64,000 bases of DNA from Alcanivorax sp. Its GTDB lineage: Bacteria; Pseudomonadota; Gammaproteobacteria; Pseudomonadales; Alcanivoracaceae. Positions 9,010-18,451 of the stretch are shown in pieces. The stretch is from assembly GCA_022565695.1 (NCBI GenBank), contig JAIUME010000012.1, forward strand, positions 1-64,000, read 5' to 3'. The translations under genes were made by a program, and so were the position numbers. The notes under the pieces are model-generated. The model worked only from the letters and a program-made list of their open reading frames with translations. It did not search any database and was not told where the DNA came from. Each line of letters begins with the position of its first letter. Position 1 is the first letter of the stretch.

Positions 9010-11091
9010 ATGGCATCAGCAGACACACCAGAGCACCAGGGAACCGATACGGAGGCGAGTGCGGCACCTGCGGGCTTCCGCATTCACGCTGAGTACGAGC
9101 CCGCCGGCGACCAGCCGGAGGCGATTGCCGGGCTGGTGGAAGGCCTGCGGGACGGGCTGGCGCACCAGACCCTGCTGGGTGTGACGGGCTCGGGCAAGAC
9201 CTTCACCATCGCCAATGTCATTCAGACGCTGCAACGGCCTACCATCATCATGGCGCCCAACAAGACGCTGGCGGCGCAGCTGTACAGCGAGTTCCGGGAG
9301 TTCTTCCCGGAAAACTCGGTGGAATATTTTGTCTCTTATTACGATTACTACCAGCCGGAAGCCTATGTGCCCTCGTCGGACACCTTCATTGAGAAGGATT
9401 CCGCCATCAACGAGCATATCGAGCAGATGCGGCTGTCGGCCACCAAGGCACTGCTGGAGCGTCGGGATACCATCATCGTCGCGTCGGTGTCCGCGATCTA
9501 CGGTCTGGGTGATCCCACCAGTTATATGTCCATGGTGCTGCATGTGGTGCGCGGCGATCATATCGACCAGCGTGCGATCCTGCGGCGGCTGGCTGAATTG
9601 CAGTACACCCGCAATGAAATGGATTTCCGCCGTGCCACCTACCGGGTGCGCGGGGATGTGATTGATATCTTTCCGGCGGACGAAGAGCGCGAGGCGGTGC
9701 GCCTCGAGTTGTTCGATGAGGAAGTCGAGGCGATCAGTATCTTCGATCCGCTGACCGGGGAAATCCTGCGCAAGGTGTCGCGCATTACCATTTATCCCAA
9801 GAGCCACTATGTGACACCGCGAGAGAAAGTGTTGCAGGCCATCGAGATGATCAAGGTGGAGCTGAAAGAGCGCCTTGAGCAATTGCGTGACAACAACAAG
9901 CTGGTGGAAGCGCAGCGGCTGGAACAGCGCACCCGGTTTGATATCGAGATGCTGCAGGAGCTGGGTTACTGCAACGGCGTGGAAAACTATTCGCGGTTGT
10001 TCTCCGGGCGCGCGCCGGGGGAAGCACCGCCGACGCTGTTTGATTATCTGCCGGATGATGCGTTGCTGGTGATGGATGAATCCCACGTCAGCGTGCCGCA
10101 GATCGGGGGCATGTATAAAGGTGACCGCTCGCGCAAGGAAACCCTGGTGGAGTACGGTTTCCGCCTGCCGTCGGCGCTGGATAATCGGCCGCTGAAGTTC
10201 GAGGAATGGGAACGGCTGGTGCCGCAGATGATTTTCGTGTCGGCGACGCCCGGGAATTATGAGGAAGAGCACGCCGGGCAGATTGTCGAGCAGGTGGTGC
10301 GCCCCACCGGGCTGCTGGACCCGCGTATCGAAGTGCGCCCGGCCACCAGTCAGGTGGATGACGTGCTGGGCGAGATTCGCCTGTGCGTGGCGAAGAATGA
10401 GCGTGTGTTGATTACCGTACTGACCAAGCGCATGGCGGAGGATCTGACCGAGTTTCTGCAAGAGCAGGAGGTGCGGGTGCGGTATCTGCACTCGGATGTG
10501 GATACGGTGGAGCGGGTCGAGTTGATCCGCGATCTGCGTCTGGGCAAGTTCGATGTGCTGGTGGGCATCAACTTGCTGCGGGAGGGTCTCGACATGCCTG
10601 AGGTGGCGCTGGTGGCGATTTTCGATGCGGACAAGGAAGGTTTTCTGCGCGCCGAACGCTCCCTGATCCAGACCATCGGCCGTGCTGCCCGGAACCTGGA
10701 AGGGCGGGCGATTCTGTATGCGGACAAGATGACTCGCTCCATGACGGCCGCCATCTCGGAAACCGAGCGGCGTCGGGAAAAGCAGACGGCGTTCAATCTG
10801 GAAAACGGTATCGAGCCGACGGCATTGAACAAGCGCATTCGCGACATTCTGGAAGATACGTACAGTACCGGCCAGGGCGGCAAACGCGCCAAGGGCAAAG
10901 GCAAACTGTCTGCGGTGATGGAAGATGCACTGGAATGGGATGCAGCCATCGAGCCCGCCGATGCGGCCAAACAGATCACCAGGCTGGAAGCCAAAATGAT
11001 GGAGCACGCCCGCAACCTGGAGTTCGAACAAGCCGCCCAACTCCGCGACCAGATCACCAAACTCCGCGACGCCGCCTTCCTCCCTCACTAG
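9010..11091 (+). CDS. uvrB: Excinuclease ABC subunit B (UvrB)
   Basis: Damage-verifying helicase-like subunit of nucleotide excision repair; it loads with UvrA and is then cut-competent with UvrC. 693 residues. Walker A GVTGSGKT lies near 57-64, the [12 protein letters not shown] beta-hairpin region near 115, DESHVSVPQ near 357, helicase motif [14 protein letters not shown] near 517, QTIGRAARN near 556, and a C-terminal UVR motif near 650-690 ([21 protein letters not shown]) for UvrC contact. About 20 N-terminal residues rich in Ala/Thr/Glu precede the conserved start and could reflect an upstream start call. No LexA box was recognised in the divergent gap to aspC. Confidence 0.97.
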   Translation: MASADTPEHQGTDTEASAAPAGFRIHAEYEPAGDQPEAIAGLVEGLRDGLAHQTLLGVTGSGKTFTIANVIQTLQRPTIIMAPNKTLAAQLYSEFREFFPENSVEYFVSYYDYYQPEAYVPSSDTFIEKDSAINEHIEQMRLSATKALLERRDTIIVASVSAIYGLGDPTSYMSMVLHVVRGDHIDQRAILRRLAELQYTRNEMDFRRATYRVRGDVIDIFPADEEREAVRLELFDEEVEAISIFDPLTGEILRKVSRITIYPKSHYVTPREKVLQAIEMIKVELKERLEQLRDNNKLVEAQRLEQRTRFDIEMLQELGYCNGVENYSRLFSGRAPGEAPPTLFDYLPDDALLVMDESHVSVPQIGGMYKGDRSRKETLVEYGFRLPSALDNRPLKFEEWERLVPQMIFVSATPGNYEEEHAGQIVEQVVRPTGLLDPRIEVRPATSQVDDVLGEIRLCVAKNERVLITVLTKRMAEDLTEFLQEQEVRVRYLHSDVDTVERVELIRDLRLGKFDVLVGINLLREGLDMPEVALVAIFDADKEGFLRAERSLIQTIGRAARNLEGRAILYADKMTRSMTAAISETERRREKQTAFNLENGIEPTALNKRIRDILEDTYSTGQGGKRAKGKGKLSAVMEDALEWDAAIEPADAAKQITRLEAKMMEHARNLEFEQAAQLRDQITKLRDAAFLPH

Positions 11092-11150
11092 TAGGGGAGC
11101 GCACCATTGCTGCGGTTCACTGCCGTACTTGGGTGCGGGCTGCAAACCCC

Positions 11151-11185
11151 GGTGCGCTTCGCCGTTGGCTCAGCACACCCTACGC
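11151..11185 (+). repeat. REP-like palindromic element, left of the RAYT gene
   Basis: GGTGCGCTTCGCC at its head and GCTCAGCACACCCTACGC at its tail match the elements at 11962-12091 and 34466-34513. A partial piece (GCGCACCATTG) sits at 11099-11109 beside the uvrB stop. It is one flank of the RAYT gene. Confidence 0.75.
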
Positions 11186-11198
11186 ACACCCTACGCAC

Positions 11199-11274
11199 CC
11201 CCAAGCATCCCCAAGCATCCCCAAGCATCCCCAAGTACCCCCAAGCACCCTCCAAGCACCCTCCAAGCACCCCC
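11199..11274. repeat. 10-bp tandem repeat (CCAAGCATCC family)
   Basis: Three perfect copies of CCAAGCATCC at 11201-11230, then four degenerate units (CCAAGTACCC, CCAAGCACCC and two with an inserted T). It lies between the left REP element and the 3' end of the RAYT gene. Reading frames through it are not supported as genes. Confidence 0.85.
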
Positions 11275-11290
11275 CTACGCATCCGCACTC

Positions 11291-11848
11291 TCACTCCCCG
11301 GCCTCAAACTCCTCATCCAAATCAGCAGCCCAATCCAGCGGGTAAAGCCCCTCTCGCACCGCACGGTGGAAACTGGAAAAGGGCCAGTCTGCCACCCGCG
11401 CAACCAGACCGTGCTTCACCGGGTTGAAATGGATGTAGTCCATATGCCGCCGATAATCCTCCTCATCCCGGATCAGATGATCCCAGAACCGACGCTGCCA
11501 GACACCGCGTTCCCGTCGCCGACGTTGGCTGGGTGTGCGGCGCTCTGATGCGTCAGTTGATGTGCCGGTATCTTGCCGGGGAATGCGACGGGCAAACCCG
11601 GCCTTGATCAGTGACCAGCGCGTGGCGAAATCCGTATCGCCTGGCGGCAAGGTCCAGATGGCATGCAGGTGATCAGGCAGTACCACCATGGCATCGATAT
11701 GAAACGGGTGACGACGTTTTACGATGTGGATGCTGTCGCGCAGGGCGTCAATGTTGTGAATCAGCGGCGGGTCGTTGTAGCGGTGTTGGCAGGTCACAGT
11801 AAAAAACCAGGTGCCACCGGGACACCATGGACGGCGGTAGTTGGGCAT
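11291..11848 (-). CDS. REP-associated tyrosine transposase (RAYT, IS200/IS605-like)
   Basis: 185-residue Y1-HUH transposase of the REP-associated type, a domesticated single-copy relative of IS200/IS605 transposases that acts on REP hairpins. The HUH motif is HLH (H60-L61-H62, in LPDHLHAIW) and the catalytic tyrosine is probably Y138 in DYIHFNPVKHG. A basic patch (about residues 103-113) lies between. The ATG at 11848 has AGGGA 9 bases upstream; an ATG at 11857 would place that site too close. Matching REP elements flank the gene on both sides (11151-11185 and 11962-12091), the organisation known for RAYT loci. Confidence 0.92.
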   Translation of the reverse strand: MPNYRRPWCPGGTWFFTVTCQHRYNDPPLIHNIDALRDSIHIVKRRHPFHIDAMVVLPDHLHAIWTLPPGDTDFATRWSLIKAGFARRIPRQDTGTSTDASERRTPSQRRRRERGVWQRRFWDHLIRDEEDYRRHMDYIHFNPVKHGLVARVADWPFSSFHRAVREGLYPLDWAADLDEEFEAGE

Positions 11849-11961
11849 GATCGTCATTCCCTTGACGAAAAAAATCAGCGTAGAAATTCCGGAAAGACGA
11901 GTCCAGTCATTTATCCCTGCATGACCGTTTTTGTGCGCTAATCGGCCGCATGGGTGGGGCC

Positions 11962-12091
11962 TGCGTAGGGTGTGCGTAGGGTGTGCTGAGCGGAGCGAAG
12001 CGCACCATTCGGACTTTCAGACCCTGCCATAGCTTGGGCAGTGAACTTGGGCAGGCGGTGCGCTTCGCCTTCGGCTCAGCACACCCTACGG
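11962..12091. repeat. Inverted pair of REP elements (BIME-like), right of the RAYT gene
   Basis: The first copy (about 11962-12007) reads on the minus strand with a duplicated TGCGTAGGG/TGTGCGTAGGG tail; the second (12057-12091) reads on the plus strand with head GGTGCGCTTCGCC and tail GCTCAGCACACCCTACGG. About 50 bases separate them. The cydC stop codon lies inside the second copy. Confidence 0.82.
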
Positions 12092-13903
12092 CAGTGAAAG
12101 GATCTCGGGTGATGTGGCGAAGCGGGGGGTGTGGTCGAGGATGATCAGGGTGCGGTGGTGTTGGTGTTGGTGGAGCCAGTCGTTGGCGAGGGTGGCGCTG
12201 GCGGTGTCCAGGCCGCGGAACGGCTCGTCGAGTATCAGGGCGTCGCCGGGGGCGAGGACGCAGCGGATCAGGGCGACGCGGCGGGCTTCGCCGCCGGACA
12301 GGGGGCGGCCGTTGAGGCCGACCCATTGATCCAGGTCGCTGGCGAGATACTCCAGCCCGACGGCGGTCAGTGCGGCGCGTAATGTGTCGTCGCTGAGTGT
12401 GGGGTTGGCCAGGGTCAGGTTGTCGCGCAGTGTCGCGGACACCAGGGTGGTGTCCTGGGGCATCATCGCAATGCGGGCGAGGCGTTGGGCTTCGGGTATG
12501 GTGCCGACCGGTTGCCCGGCAAACAGCACGCTGCCGCTGTCGGCGGGCAGCAGCCCGCACAGCAGGCTGGCGATACTGCTTTTGCCAATGCCGCTGGGCC
12601 CGGTGATGTACAGGCAACTGCCCGCCGCAATGACCAGATCCCGCTGGTCCAGCAGAGGCCGTCCGGCAACGCTGCGGCGCAGGGAGACCTGATGCAGCAC
12701 CCACTCTGCGGGTTGGGCTGTCGTATCAGTCCGTGACCTGGTATCAGGCATCGCGTCCTGCGCGGGGTCTTGTGGAGGGGGCTGTGAGGGGACCTGAGAG
12801 TGGGCCTTTGAGGGCCCCTGCGTCGGCCTCTGCGTTGAATTCCACGTTGGCTTGTCACGCAACAGACGTCTGACAGCAGAATGGGTTTGTGGCATCTGCC
12901 GCCAGGCATTGGCCAGGCCTGCCCACAGCCCGCCCAGTGACAGGATGCCGACGATCAGCAGTGCCATGATCGGTGCGCCGGGCGCTTCGCGTATCGCATC
13001 AGCGCCGTGCAGTGCGCGGCGCAGCAGGTCATCGGTGAGCAGCAGGTGGGCGCTGAGCCACAGGGCGCCGATCAGTGCCGCTGCACCCAGCCACTGCATC
13101 ATGGCCTCGCCGCCTGCGGCACCCAGGCGCTGGCGCAGCAGTGCGGTGTTGTTGCGTGATTCCCGTGCCAGCCACTGCTGCATCTGCTGGCTTTGCGTAT
13201 CCGCAAAATACAACTCGCGGTGGCTGCTGATCAGGGTCAGCAGGTCGCGGCGACTGCGATCCCGGCGCGCTTCCTGGCGCAGCAGGCGATGGCGATTGAG
13301 GCGTGAGGTCACGGCGCAGGTGGCCAGCATCATCACACCCAGCCCGCCGATCAGCAGTGCAAACGCGGCGCCTGCCCACCACCAGGCCAGCAAGGCGAGC
13401 AGCAGGGTGGCGCCGGACGCCGCTGCGGTGGGAAACAGCAGCCCCGCATGCACGTTTTCCAGGGTCTGCACATCACTCATCAGACGCACCTGCACGCTGG
13501 CGCGTCGGGCGGACAGCAGGCGTTGGTAGGGCAACGCTGCGAAGCGCGCAAACAGGGTGCGGCGCAGGGTCGCCATGATGCGGAAAATGGCTTCATGGCC
13601 CACCAGACGTTCGCCGTAACGGCTGACGGTGCGCAGCACGGCGAAGGCGCGAATGGCGGCGCCGGGGGCGAAGATCTCCAGGGTGATGGCGAGGCCCGCG
13701 CTGGCAGCGATACCGGCCAGGGCGCTCGCCGTAATCAGCCAGCCAGCGGCGGCGACCAGTGCCACCGCCGCCACGGCGGCCAGCAACGCCAGCAGCAAGG
13801 CGGCGACGGTCCAGTGGCGTCGGCCCCTGTCGAGCTGCAGCAGGAAACGCCAGTGCGCGCGTTGGCCCGGATCAGACATTCGGTCAGACATTTGATCAGA
13901 CAT
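12086..13903 (-). CDS. cydC: Heterodimeric cysteine/glutathione ABC exporter subunit CydC
   Basis: Permease-ATPase subunit that with CydD exports thiols to the periplasm, needed for assembly of cytochrome bd. 605 residues. Six N-terminal membrane segments are followed by an ATPase domain with Walker A GPSGIGKSS, signature LSGGEARRVA and Walker B ALILDEPF. A Pro/Gln/Ser-rich linker of about 50 residues joins the two halves and is unusually long. The start is the ATG at 13903 (GAGGG 8 bases upstream), which overlaps the cydD stop by 8 bases. The N-terminus carries a triple MSD repeat. The stop codon TAG (12088-12086) lies within a REP element, so the last residues may have been altered by REP insertion. 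Confidence 0.92.
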   Translation of the reverse strand: MSDQMSDRMSDPGQRAHWRFLLQLDRGRRHWTVAALLLALLAAVAAVALVAAAGWLITASALAGIAASAGLAITLEIFAPGAAIRAFAVLRTVSRYGERLVGHEAIFRIMATLRRTLFARFAALPYQRLLSARRASVQVRLMSDVQTLENVHAGLLFPTAAASGATLLLALLAWWWAGAAFALLIGGLGVMMLATCAVTSRLNRHRLLRQEARRDRSRRDLLTLISSHRELYFADTQSQQMQQWLARESRNNTALLRQRLGAAGGEAMMQWLGAAALIGALWLSAHLLLTDDLLRRALHGADAIREAPGAPIMALLIVGILSLGGLWAGLANAWRQMPQTHSAVRRLLRDKPTWNSTQRPTQGPSKAHSQVPSQPPPQDPAQDAMPDTRSRTDTTAQPAEWVLHQVSLRRSVAGRPLLDQRDLVIAAGSCLYITGPSGIGKSSIASLLCGLLPADSGSVLFAGQPVGTIPEAQRLARIAMMPQDTTLVSATLRDNLTLANPTLSDDTLRAALTAVGLEYLASDLDQWVGLNGRPLSGGEARRVALIRCVLAPGDALILDEPFRGLDTASATLANDWLHQHQHHRTLIILDHTPRFATSPEILSLP

Positions 13904-15668
13904 CAGAGCTGCCCTCGCTGATCGATGCGCTTTGTGCGGGAGGCGTAGCATGCTGCTGCGTGATGTCTGGCAGATGCAGACAGCGATCCGCTGCGGCTGC
14001 CGCGCGCTCGCTGTGTACGAACATGATGAGCGTGGTGTGGCCAGCGAGTTTGCGCAGCGTCGCCAGTATGGCGGCTTCCGACGCGGGATCGAGGCTGGCG
14101 GTGGGCTCGTCGAGAATCAGCAGGCGGGGCTGCCGATACAGTGCGCGGGCCAGCGCAACACGTTGGCGTTCGCCACCGGAGAGGCCGGCGCCGTCATCGC
14201 CCAGGCGGGTCTGCAAGCCGTGGGGCAGGGCGGCCACTACATGGGTCAGCGCGCAGTCCTCGATCAGGTCTGCAATGCGTTGCTGTTGGTCGTGGCCACT
14301 GCCGTCCGGCGCGATATTCGCGGCCACGGAGGCGGCGGACAGATTCGGTTGTTGCCCGAGCCAGGCAGTATTGGCGCGCAGTTCACTCGCCGCCATATCT
14401 GTCAGCGCCTGGCCACCGATCTCGATGTGACCGCTGGCGGGTGCGCTGAAACCCAGCAGCGCGTCGGCCAGCGACGACTTGCCGCTGCCGGACGGCCCGG
14501 TGATTGCCAGCCATTCGCCCGCCGCCGCGTGCAGCGAGAGCCCACTGAATATCGGTGCGGCACATCCCGGTGGCTGCAGCGTCAGGTCCGTCACAGTAAC
14601 CGCCGGGGCAGAGGACCAGCGTGGCGCGGGTGGCGTTGTCTGCTCGACGGGCGGCGCGGGGCTTTCCAGCAGGGGCGCCAGCCCCGCCATGGCGGCCAGT
14701 GCGGCGCCGCGATCATGGTAGTGCTGGCCGAGCTGGCGCAGCGGTGAAAAGTATTCCGGGGCCAGCAGCAGAATGACCAGCGCGGACACGGCCGTGATGC
14801 TCTCGGCGGGGCCCCAGGTCAGGAAGCCCAGCAACGCCATGCCGACATAAATGGCGACGCTGGCAATGGCGATGGAGGCGAAGAATTCCAGCACGGCAGA
14901 AGACAGAAACGCGACCCGCAACACGCGCATGGCGGATTGCCGCCAGGCCTCTGCCGCAGCGCCGACGCTGTCGATGCTGCGCGACGTGGCGCCGGTCAGG
15001 CGCAGCAGTGGCAGCGCCCGCAGACGGTCAAGGAAGTGATCGCCCAGGCGCGCCAGTTGTTGCTGCTGTTGCTCGGCCAGCCCGGCCACGCCCATGCCGA
15101 TAATGGCCATGAACAGCGGAATCATGGGGGCAGCGAACAACAACAGCACACCAGCGAGCCAGTTCTGACTGAACACCAGCAACAGAATCAGCACCGGTTG
15201 TATCAGGGCATTGAAGAAGGCAGGCAGGTAGCCGCCGTAATAGGGCTGCAGCAGATCCACTTCCTGACCGAGGCGGGTCGCCAGACGGCCGGCGCCTTCG
15301 CCATGTTGCAGGCGCCAGGCGGGCTGCATGGCGTTATGGGCAAGTGTGGTACGCAACTGGCTGGTGATCTGTAACCCGAGACGGGTGGCCAGGTGATCAC
15401 GCAGGATCAGCAGGGCGCCTCGTCCCAGCGCGAGCAAGGCGAGCAGCGTCAGGGTGCTGACAGCGGGCAGGGCGGGCGCTGTGACCAGTGCTGCCAGGGT
15501 GATGGCCAGCAACCACAGAAAGCCGATCAGCGCAGCCGCTTCACCGGTGATGCAGGCCAGCAGGGCCCAGCGCGCCGGGGCCGGGACGTAGCCGCGCAAC
15601 TGTTTTGCCGCCAGGCGCCACTGCGGTGCCTCGCTGTTGTGGCGTGCGGCGAGTGTTGCAGAATCCAT
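13896..15668 (-). CDS. cydD: Heterodimeric cysteine/glutathione ABC exporter subunit CydD
   Basis: Partner of CydC, 590 residues. It has an N-terminal six-helix exporter domain, then Walker A GPSGSGKSS, Q-loop WLGQQPN, signature LSGGERQRVALARAL and Walker B LLILDEPTASLDP. The likely start is the ATG at 15668 (MDSATLAAR); an in-frame start 11 codons upstream is possible. It lies 85 bases beyond cydB, separated by a strong hairpin, so cydDC may be partly uncoupled from cydAB. Confidence 0.92.
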   Translation of the reverse strand: MDSATLAARHNSEAPQWRLAAKQLRGYVPAPARWALLACITGEAAALIGFLWLLAITLAALVTAPALPAVSTLTLLALLALGRGALLILRDHLATRLGLQITSQLRTTLAHNAMQPAWRLQHGEGAGRLATRLGQEVDLLQPYYGGYLPAFFNALIQPVLILLLVFSQNWLAGVLLLFAAPMIPLFMAIIGMGVAGLAEQQQQQLARLGDHFLDRLRALPLLRLTGATSRSIDSVGAAAEAWRQSAMRVLRVAFLSSAVLEFFASIAIASVAIYVGMALLGFLTWGPAESITAVSALVILLLAPEYFSPLRQLGQHYHDRGAALAAMAGLAPLLESPAPPVEQTTPPAPRWSSAPAVTVTDLTLQPPGCAAPIFSGLSLHAAAGEWLAITGPSGSGKSSLADALLGFSAPASGHIEIGGQALTDMAASELRANTAWLGQQPNLSAASVAANIAPDGSGHDQQQRIADLIEDCALTHVVAALPHGLQTRLGDDGAGLSGGERQRVALARALYRQPRLLILDEPTASLDPASEAAILATLRKLAGHTTLIMFVHSERAAAAADRCLHLPDITQQHATPPAQSASISEGSSDV

Positions 15669-15712
15669 GTGTTTCCCTGAAAGCCATGCCGCAGAGGGCA
15701 CTTATCGCACCC

Positions 15713-15742
15713 CCGGGCGCCTGTCTGGTGACAGGCGCCCGG
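15713..15742. terminator. Perfect hairpin between cydB and cydD
   Basis: 13-bp perfect stem (15713-15725 with 15730-15742) and TGGT loop directly after the cydB stop. No T-tract follows on the minus strand, so it may stabilise or attenuate the cydAB message rather than fully terminate it. The space is too short for a cydX gene. Confidence 0.6.
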
Positions 15743-15753
15743 AAAGGACGCGG

Positions 15754-16758
15754 TCAGTGGCCGTAGCCCTGCTGGCCGGAGACCTTGCCGCGGAATACCC
15801 AGTAGGTCCAGGCGGTGTAGCCCAGCACGATGGGGATCACGAACAGGAAGCCCAGTAGCAGGAACAATTGCGAGCCAGGGTCTGATGCTGCCTCATGGAA
15901 CGTGAAGGTGGGCGGAATGGCGTAGGGCCATTTGCTGATCGCCATACCCAGCAGGAACAGGGCAAAGATCAGCAGGGTGCACAGAAAGGGCACCACTTCC
16001 TTGCGTTGTTGCAAGGCGCGCATCAGCACGGCGCTCACCAGCACAGTCAGCACCGGGAAGATCCACAGGATACTGAGGTTATCCAGCCAGCGCGCCATGA
16101 CGCGTTCGTGGGCCAGCGGGGTCCAGATGCTGACGATCAGGAAGAACAGCATCAGCGTGCCCAGCAGCCAGGGGGCCACGCGATAGGCCCAGGCCTGTAC
16201 TTCGCCTTCGGTCTTGATGATGGTCCAGGTGGCGCCAAGCAGTGCGTAGCCGACCACCACGCCGAGACCGGTCATGACGGTAAACGGCGTCAGCCAGTCG
16301 AAGGCGCCGCCCACGTAGCTGGTGCCTTCGGTGGTGAAGCCCTGGATATAGGCACCCACCACCGCACCCTGTGCAAACGCGGCCACGGTAGAGCCGAGGT
16401 TGAAGGAGTAATCCCAGAGATGCTTGTTGCGGGTGGCCTTGAAGCGGAACTCGAACGCCACGCCGCGAAAGATCAGCCCGGCGAGCATCAGGAAGACGCC
16501 GATATACAGCGCCGGCAACATGATCGAGTAAAGCAGCGGGAAGGCCGCCAGCAGGCCGGCGCCGCCGAGGATCAACCAGGTTTCATTGCCGTCCCAGATG
16601 GGCGCCACGGAATTCATCATGTCGTCGCGGGCCTTGTCGCCCGGGGCAAAGGGAAACAGGATGCCGATGCCCAGATCAAAGCCATCCATGATCACGTACA
16701 TGAAGATCGCGAAGGCGACGATACCTACCCAGATCAGTGTCAGATCAATCAGTTCCAT
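15754..16758 (-). CDS. cydB: Cytochrome bd-type quinol oxidase subunit II (CydB/CioB)
   Basis: Integral membrane subunit, 334 residues with about eight helices, starting with the conserved MELIDLTLIWVGIV and IMDGFDLGIG. It forms the quinol oxidase with CydA. The start is 3 bases after the cydA stop, with AGGAGC 7 bases upstream inside cydA. Confidence 0.94.
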   Translation of the reverse strand: MELIDLTLIWVGIVAFAIFMYVIMDGFDLGIGILFPFAPGDKARDDMMNSVAPIWDGNETWLILGGAGLLAAFPLLYSIMLPALYIGVFLMLAGLIFRGVAFEFRFKATRNKHLWDYSFNLGSTVAAFAQGAVVGAYIQGFTTEGTSYVGGAFDWLTPFTVMTGLGVVVGYALLGATWTIIKTEGEVQAWAYRVAPWLLGTLMLFFLIVSIWTPLAHERVMARWLDNLSILWIFPVLTVLVSAVLMRALQQRKEVVPFLCTLLIFALFLLGMAISKWPYAIPPTFTFHEAASDPGSQLFLLLGFLFVIPIVLGYTAWTYWVFRGKVSGQQGYGH

Positions 16759-16761
16759 GTC

Positions 16762-18183
16762 TCAGCTCCTGTGCGGTGCTTTCTGGTCGAGGTGGCTATC
16801 AATCGATGTGTCCACCGCCGAGAAGGGACGCTTGGGACGGCCGGTGCCGTCATCGGTCTTGATGGGATAGGCGTGGGGGCCAGCGCGCATGATGCGGCTG
16901 AGGTAATAGAGCCCCGCAGCAAAAATGGCAGCGTATACGAGCACATAACCAATCAGCGTCGCCAGCACCATCCAGCCGGTCAGCGACGGCGTGATGCCGT
17001 CCTCCACCCGCAGCATGCCGTAGACCAGCCAGGGCTGGCGGCCCGCTTCGGTGACAAACCAGCCGGCCAGCACCGCCAGGAAAGGCAGTGGGGCGGTCAT
17101 CGACACAATGCGCAGATACCATCTGCTGTCGAACATCTTGCCGCGCCAGTGCAGGAAAGCGCCGGTCAGTGTGATGGCAATCATCAGCAGGCCGATGCCC
17201 ACCATGACGCGGAAGCTCCAGAAGACGATGAACACATTGGGTCGATCCTCTGGCGCCCATTCTTTCAGGCCTTTGACCTCGCCATCCAGATCATGGGTGA
17301 GGATCAGGCTGGCCAGCTTCGGAATGCCGATTTCGAAAAAGTTCTTTTCCTGCGACTGGCTGGGAATGGCGAACAGCAGCAGTGGCAAACCTTCCTGCGT
17401 TTCCCAGGCGCCCTCCATCGCCGCCACCTTGACCGGCTGATGCTTGAGGGTGTCCAGGCCATGCATGTCACCGACAAACGCCTGGGTCGGCGTCAGCACG
17501 GCCAGCAGGATGATGGTAGAGCCCAACGCCTTGCGGCTGCTCTCGACGGCGGTGCCCTTGATCAGATACCAGGCGGACATGGCGGCAACCACAAAGCCGC
17601 CGGTGATGAAGGCCGCCAGGGCAAAGTGGGCAAAGCGCCAGCCAAAGGAGGGGTTGAAGATCGCCTGCCCCCAGGAGGTCATCTGGAAGTGGCCGTTGAC
17701 CAGCTCGACCCCGGCCGGTGTCTGCATCCAGCTGTTGGCAGAGAGAATCCAGAAGGACGAGATGAAAGTGCCGATGGCCACCATGAAGGCGGAGAACAGG
17801 TGCATGCCTGGCGGCACCCGGTGTCGCCCGAACAGCAGAATGCCGAGGAAGGCCGCTTCCAGGAAGAAGGCCGTCACCACTTCATAACTGAGTACTGGCC
17901 CGAGGAAATTGGACGCAGCGTAGGAGAACACACTCCAGTTGGTGCCGAACTGAAACGCCATGACGATGCCGGACACGACACCCATGCCGAACACCACCGC
18001 AAAGATCTTGGTCCAGAAATGCGCCAGTTCTTCATAGACTTTCTTGCCGGTGACGAACAACCGGGTTTCGAGGAAGGCGATGTAGGACGCGAGACCGATG
18101 GTGAAAACGGGGAAGATGGCGTGGAAGGACACCACAAAAGCAAACTGGATACGTGATAACAGGACCGGATCAAGTTCGATCAC
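16762..18183 (-). CDS. cydA: Cytochrome bd-type quinol oxidase subunit I (CydA/CioA)
   Basis: Haem-bearing subunit of the terminal oxidase that reduces oxygen to water with electrons from quinol, in the inner membrane. 473 residues; RIQFAFVVSFHAIFP contains the conserved haem histidine near residue 20, and GWRFAHFALAAF the second near 184. The short Q-loop region and total length (E. coli CydA has 522) point to the cyanide-insensitive CIO subtype found in pseudomonads. The start codon is GTG with GGGAG 6 bases upstream. The 268 bases upstream (18184-18451) should hold the promoter, but no clear FNR/Anr site (TTGAT-N4-ATCAA) was seen. Confidence 0.94.
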   Translation of the reverse strand: MIELDPVLLSRIQFAFVVSFHAIFPVFTIGLASYIAFLETRLFVTGKKVYEELAHFWTKIFAVVFGMGVVSGIVMAFQFGTNWSVFSYAASNFLGPVLSYEVVTAFFLEAAFLGILLFGRHRVPPGMHLFSAFMVAIGTFISSFWILSANSWMQTPAGVELVNGHFQMTSWGQAIFNPSFGWRFAHFALAAFITGGFVVAAMSAWYLIKGTAVESSRKALGSTIILLAVLTPTQAFVGDMHGLDTLKHQPVKVAAMEGAWETQEGLPLLLFAIPSQSQEKNFFEIGIPKLASLILTHDLDGEVKGLKEWAPEDRPNVFIVFWSFRVMVGIGLLMIAITLTGAFLHWRGKMFDSRWYLRIVSMTAPLPFLAVLAGWFVTEAGRQPWLVYGMLRVEDGITPSLTGWMVLATLIGYVLVYAAIFAAGLYYLSRIMRAGPHAYPIKTDDGTGRPKRPFSAVDTSIDSHLDQKAPHRS

Positions 18184-18451
18184 GTTTGTCTCCCTGGTAG
18201 TTGTGTCACCGTAACGGGTGCCGAAGGCGCTGGTCCATCAGGCACCTGAGCGCGCACAGCACCCGGGAATCAGTATCACACATGATAAGGGTGGACCCAA
18301 CAAGCGCCCGTGAAGCCTCAGGCGCCCGGGTCGATGACTGGATCGAGGGTTATCATAGTCCTTTCACTGGACGCATTGGGAAATAACGCTGCGGTATTTC
18401 GCCGCACACTGATCTGGGTCAAGCTGCCGCGCATCCTGCACGGCAGCAGAT

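Noticed and set aside
9016..11145. 709-residue minus-strand open frame
   Set aside because: Antisense shadow of uvrB; the uvrB product is unmistakable on the plus strand.
11199..11290. CRISPR array
   Set aside because: The repeat is a 10-bp contiguous tandem without spacers and no cas genes are nearby.
15895..18156. 753-residue plus-strand open frame
   Set aside because: It is the antisense shadow of cydAB, with low-complexity Gly/His/Gln-rich translation and no family features.
18184..18451. Anr/FNR box upstream of cydA
   Set aside because: No TTGAT-N4-ATCAA match was seen in the 268-base gap.
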